In this document: piece after piece, positions 1 through 5,186 of the stretch
How positions within the stretch are numbered: the first letter of the stretch is position 1
Layout: each line of letters opens with the position of its first letter
Source of the DNA: an uncultured Bacteroidales bacterium
GTDB taxonomy: Bacteria; Bacteroidota; Bacteroidia; Bacteroidales; UBA932
Length of the DNA: 5,186 nucleotides
NCBI GenBank assembly: GCA_946415795.1
Contig: CAMKTW010000127.1
Location: 1 to 5,186 of the forward strand
Direction of reading: 5' to 3'
Translations under genes and position numbers: made by a program
The notes under the pieces: generated by a model
What the model saw: only the letters and a program-made list of their open reading frames with translations
The model's database searches: none
Told to the model about the DNA's origin: nothing

Positions 1-1219
1 TCTTTGCAAGAGGGAGCGAGAGGAGCTGGAGTGCGCCTACGATAAGTACGGCCCAGCGCAGGGCTATGTCGGCGCCACCTTTCCCGAAAGAGAATGCAAG
101 TACTATGAAAAGGAGCATCCCGATCGCCCTGCCGGCAAACAGGCCTGCCTCGTGACTCAGTATATATGTGTATTCATCCCTACCCTCAAGCAACTTCACA
201 GTATCTATGGTCTTCATCATTGTGGGGAAATATGCGAGGTCTCTGAGCGGCTGGAACATCACGTTGCAGATAATGAAGGTGAATGCACCGACAGCGGAGA
301 ACAGCACGCAATTGCCGAGCGTACCGAAGAAGAATATGGCAAGGCCGGCGCCGAAGATTGCCATACGGTGCTGCGGCTTTGCCACACGGCCGAGGATATA
401 GACCACGACTGCCGTGACCGCGCCGCTGATACCCTGGATCAGACCCAGCGAGCCCTCATCACCGATAAACTTGAAGATCAATATGGTGGGCACCGTGACG
501 ATGAAACCCTCCACCATCCCCTTGAGGGAGGCGAGGCCGAGCATCTTTTTCCACAGTAGGTGAAACTTGACGTGGAAATAGTTTTTGCTCTCCGGACTCT
601 TGAACTTGCCGCGGGACAGCACAAAGCAGGCGCAGATGCTGATGATGAGCGCCAGAATAGTCAGGAACTGGTAGCCGTTGTCGGCAGTAAGATCCCATCC
701 GAACAGTGTATGGTCTTCCGTGAAGGTTATCACCAGGCCGGCCACAATGGGAATAACGATGTTCCAAAGTGTAAAGAACAGCGACTCCAGCCCAAAGAAG
801 TAGTTGCGGTTCTCATCGTTGGTGGCATACAGGGTCAACAGATAGCGGTTAGTCCAGAAGAAGCCTGTTGCCAGACCTATGAACAAACCTGCAGTGCATA
901 TTACGACGTTTGACGGATTCTTGAGGAACATCAGCACGATGAGCGATACTGATGAGATCAGGATTCCGAAAGCGTAGAGAGTTGCCGATTTGAACCATTT
1001 CATCAGGAGTCCGTTTCCGATGGCGGAGAGGACTATCCCTATATACATACAGAGCTGGAACGCTATGAGGATGGTGGTGTCGTTGCCGGTGGCACGCAAC
1101 ACATATGCTCCGGCGAAGATATTCACCAGCGGCAGCACCATCGCGAACAACATGTTCGTAATCAGCAACGTGCGGATATTCAGCGGCTGCGATGCAAAAT
1201 ATTTGAATTCCTTGAACAT
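1..1219 (-). CDS. MFS-type sugar transporter, C-terminus cut by window edge
   Basis: The frame is open from an ATG at 1219 (MFKEFKYFASQPLNIRT...) to the left edge, giving 406 residues and no stop. I recognise it as a major-facilitator-type inner-membrane permease from its overall pattern, not from a diagnostic motif. About 12 hydrophobic segments can be counted, near residues 17-40, 49-73, 80-99, 103-127, 141-166, 184-202, 227-251, 258-277, 286-305, 308-325, 357-378 and 384-403. A basic loop around 203-226 separates the two six-helix halves. With 12 helices present, only a short C-terminal tail is probably missing. Its ATG directly follows the GH130 stop codon, so the two are almost certainly one operon and may be translationally coupled. 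From that context I infer that it imports a short beta-mannoside for intracellular phosphorolysis; B. thetaiotaomicron has a comparable GH130-MFS pair (BT1033-BT1034). The substrate cannot be read from the sequence. A GPH-type sugar/cation symporter is an alternative family label. Confidence 0.85.
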   Translation of the reverse strand, partial: MFKEFKYFASQPLNIRTLLITNMLFAMVLPLVNIFAGAYVLRATGNDTTILIAFQLCMYIGIVLSAIGNGLLMKWFKSATLYAFGILISSVSLIVLMFLKNPSNVVICTAGLFIGLATGFFWTNRYLLTLYATNDENRNYFFGLESLFFTLWNIVIPIVAGLVITFTEDHTLFGWDLTADNGYQFLTILALIISICACFVLSRGKFKSPESKNYFHVKFHLLWKKMLGLASLKGMVEGFIVTVPTILIFKFIGDEGSLGLIQGISGAVTAVVVYILGRVAKPQHRMAIFGAGLAIFFFGTLGNCVLFSAVGAFTFIICNVMFQPLRDLAYFPTMMKTIDTVKLLEGRDEYTYILSHEAGLFAGRAIGMLLFIVLAFSFGKGGADIALRWAVLIVGALQLLSLPLAK

Positions 1220-2266
1220 CTACTTCAGGGTATTGAGAATTTCACTTGCGCTCAGGCGGGCGCTGCAGATAACCTCGTCGCTGGCCCCGTAAAACATCTC
1301 TATGGTATCTTCGTCCTTCATATAGTATCCGTTGGAGAATACGACGTTACCGAAGAAACCGGTCTTCTCGTAGTCTGCTATGGGCTCCATAATGGGCTCG
1401 TCGCTGCGGGCGAGGACTTTAGTGGGGTCATTGATATCCAGCAGCAGCGCTCCGAGGCAGTACCGGTTCTCCTTGTTGGCGCCGTGGTAAATCTCCAGCC
1501 ACCCCTCTGCGGTGCGGATGGGAGCAGCACCCGCCCCTACCCGTGCACTGTCCCACTTGCCGGGACGGGTTGTAGCTATACATATATGGCGGCCCCAGTG
1601 GATGCGGTCGGGAGACTCCGCCACCCATATATAATTGCCGCCAAGTTCGGGAGAGCTGGGACGGTGGAAAGCATAGTACATATCCCCTATCTTCTCCTGG
1701 AACAGAGCGCAATCTTTATTGTGGGGCGGGAATATCATCCCTTCGCGACGCAACTGCCTGAAATCGGTAGTAGCGATAAGCCCCACACCGACCGCCACCG
1801 GTGACACCTCTGTGAAGGTCAGCCAGTAGCCATCTTCCATGGTTGCTACGCGACAGTCCTCAATGCCAAAACTCTCCTGGAAACCCTTGCCAAAGATCGG
1901 CTTGATTGCAGGGTCTTCCTGGAAGTGGACGTCATCCAAACTATATACAGGACGGAGATATGAGAGTGTAGTAAGGTAGTCCTTGCCTTTGTATCCGATG
2001 ACTCTGGGGTCGTGCGCGTCCAGGTCCGGATCGTCTTTGCGGAAACTCAGAACCTCAATCTTCCCTTTTTCATTATAGACGGGGAAGCTTATAACACCCT
2101 CTTTCTGTACAGGTCGCTCAGCGACCCTGAGAAGAAGCCATGTTTTACCGTCCATACGGAAAACACCTGGGTTCAACAGGCAGGTTATCTCCATGCCGGG
2201 GATACAAGGTTTCAAATCAGCGGGCCTTAACAGGGGATTCGCGGGGTTTCTTTTGGCAATATCCAT
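1220..2266 (-). CDS. GH130 family beta-mannoside phosphorylase (cytoplasmic)
   Basis: This 348-residue protein matches glycoside hydrolase family 130, whose five-bladed beta-propeller enzymes mostly cleave beta-mannosides with inorganic phosphate to release alpha-mannose 1-phosphate. Visible family signatures, numbered from the chosen start, are NPANPLLRP near the N-terminus, NPG at 32-34, HDPR at 85-88, GIEDCR at 134-139 with D137 the likely catalytic acid, NKDCALF from 183, HRP from 201, the GxGAxPIxTxxGWLxIYHG stretch around 244-262, and FYGASD ending near 330. K184 and H201/R202 match the phosphate-binding positions of phosphorylases, which favours a phosphorylase over the beta-1,2-mannosidases of the family. 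No signal peptide is present, so it acts in the cytoplasm. The frame extends 17 codons upstream to a TTG at 2317. I prefer the ATG at 2266 because family homology begins just after it and the extension covers the probable -7 promoter box. Linkage is unresolved: Man-beta-1,4-GlcNAc, beta-1,4-Man-Glc or beta-1,2-mannoside are all possible. Confidence 0.9.
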   Translation of the reverse strand: MDIAKRNPANPLLRPADLKPCIPGMEITCLLNPGVFRMDGKTWLLLRVAERPVQKEGVISFPVYNEKGKIEVLSFRKDDPDLDAHDPRVIGYKGKDYLTTLSYLRPVYSLDDVHFQEDPAIKPIFGKGFQESFGIEDCRVATMEDGYWLTFTEVSPVAVGVGLIATTDFRQLRREGMIFPPHNKDCALFQEKIGDMYYAFHRPSSPELGGNYIWVAESPDRIHWGRHICIATTRPGKWDSARVGAGAAPIRTAEGWLEIYHGANKENRYCLGALLLDINDPTKVLARSDEPIMEPIADYEKTGFFGNVVFSNGYYMKDEDTIEMFYGASDEVICSARLSASEILNTLK

Positions 2267-2292
2267 CGGGTTCGTTTGTTTTGTTTCTAACA

Positions 2293-2300
2293 CAAAGCTA
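2293..2300 (-). promoter_or_regulatory. Bacteroidetes -7 promoter element for the GH130 operon
   Basis: Read on the minus strand, these bases are TAGCTTTG, an exact match to the Bacteroides sigma-ABfr -7 consensus TAnnTTTG. The element ends 26 bases before the preferred GH130 ATG at 2266, which implies a 5' leader of about 20 bases. No TTTG-like -33 element lies at the expected distance (around 2320-2325), so the promoter may need an activator. The call rests on one short motif and its position. Confidence 0.45.
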
Positions 2301-2332
2301 CTGATACCGGTCACCAACAGTATGCATTATCC

Positions 2333-2364
2333 TTTCATTTGTGTACACAATATTTTCATTATTG
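2333..2364. repeat. 21-bp-spaced direct repeat, candidate HTCS/AraC-type operator
   Basis: The 7-mer TTTCATT occurs at 2333-2339 and again at 2354-2360, exactly 21 bp apart, and 9 of 11 positions match when extended to 2333-2343 and 2354-2364. On the GH130 coding strand the core reads AATGAAA. A 21-bp period is two helical turns, the arrangement typical of AraC-family dimers, and HTCS proteins usually end in an AraC-type DNA-binding domain. The repeats lie roughly 45-77 bases upstream of the inferred GH130 transcription start, a normal position for an activator. A weaker third resemblance begins at 2375. This is inference from position and spacing; 7-mers in AT-rich DNA can recur by chance. 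Confidence 0.35.
2339..2350. promoter_or_regulatory. Perfect 12-bp palindrome TTGTGTACACAA
   Basis: TTGTGTACACAA equals its own reverse complement and sits in the middle of the divergent spacer, between the two TTTCATT repeats. Symmetry stops at its edges (T at both 2338 and 2351). There is no loop, so it is more likely a binding site for a dimeric regulator than a terminator. The cognate protein is unknown. Its half-site TTGTG loosely resembles Crp-type half-sites (TGTGA), but the full pattern does not match. Confidence 0.35.
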
Positions 2365-2405
2365 ATTTATTATCGCTAATTTGCACCTAAAAGCCATTCA
2401 AACAC

Positions 2406-5186
2406 ATGAATAAACGTTTGATTTCAGTACTGTTGTTATTATTGTGCACCTTTTTCACAGAAGCTGCACAATATTCTGTACGGTATCTGACCAGTGCCGA
2501 CGGGCTCTCAAACAGCTCCGTGACTGCACTGTTCCAGGACTCCCAGGGGATAATCTGGATGGGGACGTGGGATGGTCTCAACTGCTGGAACGGAAGGTGG
2601 TTCTTTTCTTTCGTGCCCGATCCTTCCGATGAGACCTCTATATGCAACAATGTCATAAGGGAGATCGGGGAAGATGACCAGGGCTTTATCTGGGTCTCCA
2701 CCGACCGCGGAATTGACCGATACGATCCGTTTCAGGGGGTCTTTACCCATTACTTCACAGAAGAAGCGCAGCATGTAGAATCGGAGCAGGCATTCCACCT
2801 TTGCTTCGACTACGGTATGGTGTGCGCCTCTGTAGATGGCAAGGGCGTTTACAGATACGAAAACGGGGCTTTTGTCCTTCTTCAGGATTATCCATGGAGA
2901 ATCCGCAGGTTCATGGTGAGCGTCGATGGCATCCCGTTCATTTGCACCAAAGATTCACGGTTAATACAGGGTAAGGATAAAGATATCGCATCTGGAGTCG
3001 CCGATATTTTCCGCATAGGGTCAAACATCGCCTTTCAGAGGAACGGGTCTTCAGTGCTGGAGTCGGTTGCCCCCGTATCCGGCACACGGCACAGGATGGA
3101 TGTAGATGGAATTGTCAACGCAGTATCTCAGAATGATGACGGTATTCTGGTGGCGACTTCAACCGGGTTATACAGGTTCACCGATATGGACTCTGCAGCA
3201 GAGACGGTGATATCGGGCATGCCCGTCCTTGCCGTATATGCCGGGAGCCAGGGTATTATTTGGGCAGGCACAGATATGCGCGGCGTAGCCCAGATTATCC
3301 CGGCAAGGGACGAGTTTAACACGGTAACAGATTTATTCGGAGGGAGCGCGGTACGCTGCTTTACCCAGGACGATGACGGGTTGCTGTATGTCGGGACAAA
3401 AGGTTCCGGCATCTTTGTATTCTCCCAAAGCGGCGATTTGGTAAGGAACATAACTACTGAAGACGGCCTGCCGGATAACTCCGTTTATTCTCTCGAATGC
3501 CACGACGGCTATGTATGGGCAGGCACCGACGGAGTCGGAATAGCATGCATAAAACACGGCTGCCTGAAGCTCTTTCAGGTTGACCCGCTCCTAAGGTCGG
3601 TATATTCCATACATTTCACGCGTGACGGCAGGATGATTGCCGGAACCAGCGGCAGCGGGCTCTATTTAGTGACACTCAACGCCCTGGAGCCGGCCGGCTT
3701 CACCAACTACGGGGCTGGCCAGCTTGGAAGCTATGTGGTTTATTCTGTGAAAGAGAGTTCAGACGGAACCATCTGGGTCGGCACCCGTGGCGGCGGCCTG
3801 AGATCCATATCTGCCGACGGCACAATCTCCTCTCACGAAGGGGCATACGATGTCATCTGCCTCGAAGAGGCTCCCGACGGCACCATTTGGGCCGGTTCCT
3901 CCACTGGCCTCTATCACATGGACTCCAGTGGAGAGGTCCTGCGACGCTACACCAAAGAGGACGGCTTGCCCAATGCCACCATCCACGGCATTGTCGCTGA
4001 GATAGACGGAGACATCTGGGCCGGGACCAGCCACGGCCTCTGCCGTATCTCTTACGATGGAGAAGCATATTCATCCTATTATCTCCAGGACGGTCTTCAA
4101 GACAATGAATTCTCCGACGGGGCGTGCTTCCTGGGTCGGGGGAAGATATACTTTGGCGGCATACATGGCTTCAGCAGTTTTGACCCTGCAGAGCTCAAAA
4201 GCGCCGGAGGGTTCCCCAATCTGTTCCTCTACGCCGTGTACATGGATAACGAGAGGGTTCCGATGGACAGAAATATGCAAGACGGGACCCTGACGGTAAA
4301 GCCTGAATACACCACCCTGAGCTTCAGCTTTGTACCGCTGGACTACATCTACTCCCACCGGTGCGAATTATCGTACCGACTGGACGGATTCAACTCAGAA
4401 TGGGTCAGGCTCGGATCATCATCGGACTTGATGGTTTTTTCCAATCTCAAACCGGGGACTTACACCCTCAACGTGCGCTGCACCAATGCAGAAGGACGAT
4501 GGAATCCCCAGTCATACCGCATGAAGGTAAAAGTCCTGCCCAAATGGTATGCCAGCACTCCGGCCAGGGCTTTATACATAATACTATTCCTACTTCTTGC
4601 ATGGCAGATTCTGAGATTCTTCCGCTACAAGGCAAGGATGCAGACCATAGAAGATGTCCACGAAGGAAAGCTGCAGTTCTTCACCAACATAGCACATGAA
4701 TTCTCCAACTCACTCACACTCATTACCGGCCCCTGCGAGCAACTGCATCAGGACCGCAAACTGACTTCTGCCCAGAAGCACTGCGTTGATGTCATAGAAT
4801 CCAATTCAGAGAGGATGCAGGCGCTCATTCGCGAGTTGATAATGTTCCGCAAGGCGGAGAACGGCCATCTGACTGTAAAAATTACCCCAGTCCAAGTGGA
4901 TCGGCTCGCCGCAAGAATCATCTCTCTTTTCCGCGACAAGGCGGAGCAGTCTGGCATTGGCCTGAAAATGACCAAAGATCCTCTCATGTGGAATACAGAC
5001 AGCGTTTGCCTTGAGAAGATATTGTTCAACCTTGTCTCAAATGCCATAAAATACACTCCGGCAGGAGGCGTAATGTCGCTGGACTATGAGGCAAAAGGGA
5101 ACAAACTGGTGGTCAAGGTCACAAATACCAGCGTAGGAATCACACGGAGGGAGATGGCAAGAGTTTTTGACCGGTATGCTGTGCTC
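2406..5186 (+). CDS. Hybrid two-component system sensor (HTCS), C-terminus cut by window edge
   Basis: The 927 visible codons have no stop and run off the right edge; full HTCS proteins are usually about 1300-1400 residues, so the rest of the ATPase domain and the expected receiver and AraC-type domains are missing. Residues 1-21 form a signal peptide (MNKR, then a leucine run, cleavage near AA-Q22). Periplasmic propeller motifs of the xIWxGTxxGL type start near residues 48, 93, 137, 175, 205, 246, 283, 325, 368, 408, 454, 492, 535 and 579. These 14 blades at about 40-residue spacing fit two seven-bladed propellers; those at 137-205 are degenerate. A Y_Y_Y domain covers about 648-710 (YRLDGF, then LKPGTYTLNV). 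One membrane helix lies near 722-736. The kinase follows: H-box with H764 (IAHEFSNSLTLITGP), an FRKAENG segment, and N-box with N879 and K882 (NLVSNAIKYTP). The G1 box is atypical (NTSVG, 907-911). It faces the GH130 operon and probably regulates it after binding a mannose-containing oligosaccharide; the ligand is inferred from context only. Confidence 0.93.
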   Translation, partial: MNKRLISVLLLLLCTFFTEAAQYSVRYLTSADGLSNSSVTALFQDSQGIIWMGTWDGLNCWNGRWFFSFVPDPSDETSICNNVIREIGEDDQGFIWVSTDRGIDRYDPFQGVFTHYFTEEAQHVESEQAFHLCFDYGMVCASVDGKGVYRYENGAFVLLQDYPWRIRRFMVSVDGIPFICTKDSRLIQGKDKDIASGVADIFRIGSNIAFQRNGSSVLESVAPVSGTRHRMDVDGIVNAVSQNDDGILVATSTGLYRFTDMDSAAETVISGMPVLAVYAGSQGIIWAGTDMRGVAQIIPARDEFNTVTDLFGGSAVRCFTQDDDGLLYVGTKGSGIFVFSQSGDLVRNITTEDGLPDNSVYSLECHDGYVWAGTDGVGIACIKHGCLKLFQVDPLLRSVYSIHFTRDGRMIAGTSGSGLYLVTLNALEPAGFTNYGAGQLGSYVVYSVKESSDGTIWVGTRGGGLRSISADGTISSHEGAYDVICLEEAPDGTIWAGSSTGLYHMDSSGEVLRRYTKEDGLPNATIHGIVAEIDGDIWAGTSHGLCRISYDGEAYSSYYLQDGLQDNEFSDGACFLGRGKIYFGGIHGFSSFDPAELKSAGGFPNLFLYAVYMDNERVPMDRNMQDGTLTVKPEYTTLSFSFVPLDYIYSHRCELSYRLDGFNSEWVRLGSSSDLMVFSNLKPGTYTLNVRCTNAEGRWNPQSYRMKVKVLPKWYASTPARALYIILFLLLAWQILRFFRYKARMQTIEDVHEGKLQFFTNIAHEFSNSLTLITGPCEQLHQDRKLTSAQKHCVDVIESNSERMQALIRELIMFRKAENGHLTVKITPVQVDRLAARIISLFRDKAEQSGIGLKMTKDPLMWNTDSVCLEKILFNLVSNAIKYTPAGGVMSLDYEAKGNKLVVKVTNTSVGITRREMARVFDRYAVL

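Larger units (their letters stand above)
2267..2405. promoter_or_regulatory. Divergent intergenic regulatory region
   Basis: This 139-bp AT-rich spacer separates the outward-facing starts of the GH130-transporter operon and the HTCS gene, so it must hold both promoters. It contains the -7 element, palindrome and direct repeats listed separately. I see no RNA gene, terminator hairpin or additional ORF with a convincing protein. Neither start codon has a good AGGAGG-like sequence ahead of it; the bases before each ATG are A/C-rich, as is common in Bacteroidetes. Confidence 0.8.

Noticed and set aside
152..913. Two consecutive plus-strand open frames (152-559 and 560-913) and a minus-strand frame at 459-767
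   Set aside because: They lie over the transporter frame, which is continuously open and gives a coherent 12-helix protein. Their own translations are charged, low-complexity-looking and unlike any family I know.
2267..2317. N-terminal extension of GH130 to a TTG codon at 2317
   Set aside because: The start would be a rare TTG, the 17 extra residues match nothing in GH130, and the segment contains the TAGCTTTG promoter box, so it is more likely leader DNA.
2339..2350. Palindrome as a transcription terminator
   Set aside because: It has no loop and no following T-run, and it lies between two divergent starts where no transcript from either neighbouring gene should end.
2377..2383. TAATTTG as a -7 box for the HTCS gene
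   Set aside because: It is one base short of TAnnTTTG and has no convincing -33 partner. The HTCS promoter must be nearby, but this match is too weak to annotate.
2408..2470. Possible lipoprotein signal at Cys14 of the HTCS
   Set aside because: The residues before the cysteine are Leu-Leu-Leu, which does not fit a lipobox, and a normal signal-peptidase site (TEAA-Q) follows.
3759..4358. Minus-strand open frames at 3759-4034, 3853-4074 and 4071-4358 inside the HTCS gene
   Set aside because: They are antisense shadows of the propeller-coding region, whose plus-strand frame is unbroken and has clear domain signatures.

Overview
The window looks like a Bacteroidetes (probably Bacteroidales) chromosomal fragment. 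The main reason is a hybrid two-component system (HTCS) sensor of the type that controls glycan-utilisation loci in this phylum. A Bacteroidetes-style -7 promoter element (TAnnTTTG) and the absence of strong Shine-Dalgarno sequences agree with this. The coding regions are of roughly balanced base composition and the spacer is clearly AT-rich. The species cannot be named from the sequence.

The layout is simple and almost fully coding. Bases 1-1219 (minus strand) hold a 12-helix MFS-type transporter whose C-terminal end lies beyond the left edge. Bases 1220-2266 (minus) hold a GH130 beta-mannoside phosphorylase, and the transporter's ATG directly follows its stop codon. Bases 2267-2405 are a 139-bp divergent regulatory spacer. 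It contains an exact -7 box for the GH130 operon, a perfect 12-bp palindrome and an imperfect direct repeat with 21-bp periodicity. Bases 2406-5186 (plus) hold the first 927 codons of the HTCS: signal peptide, 14 recognisable or inferred beta-propeller blades, Y_Y_Y domain, one membrane helix, and the histidine-kinase core up to just past the G1 box. The right edge cuts this gene, so its expected receiver and AraC-type DNA-binding domains are not visible.

The working model is a small beta-mannoside utilisation module. The HTCS senses a glycan fragment in the periplasm and, by inference, activates the divergent GH130-MFS operon. The transporter brings a short beta-mannoside across the inner membrane, and the cytoplasmic GH130 enzyme cleaves it with phosphate to give mannose 1-phosphate. 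The closest precedent I know is the BT1033 (Man-beta-1,4-GlcNAc phosphorylase) and BT1034 (MFS transporter) pair of Bacteroides thetaiotaomicron, which acts in N-glycan catabolism. A plant-mannan role, as in the B. fragilis mannosylglucose phosphorylase cluster, is the main alternative. The most notable oddities are the non-canonical H-box and G1-box of the kinase and the operator-like architecture of the spacer. I did not find a wholly unknown system.
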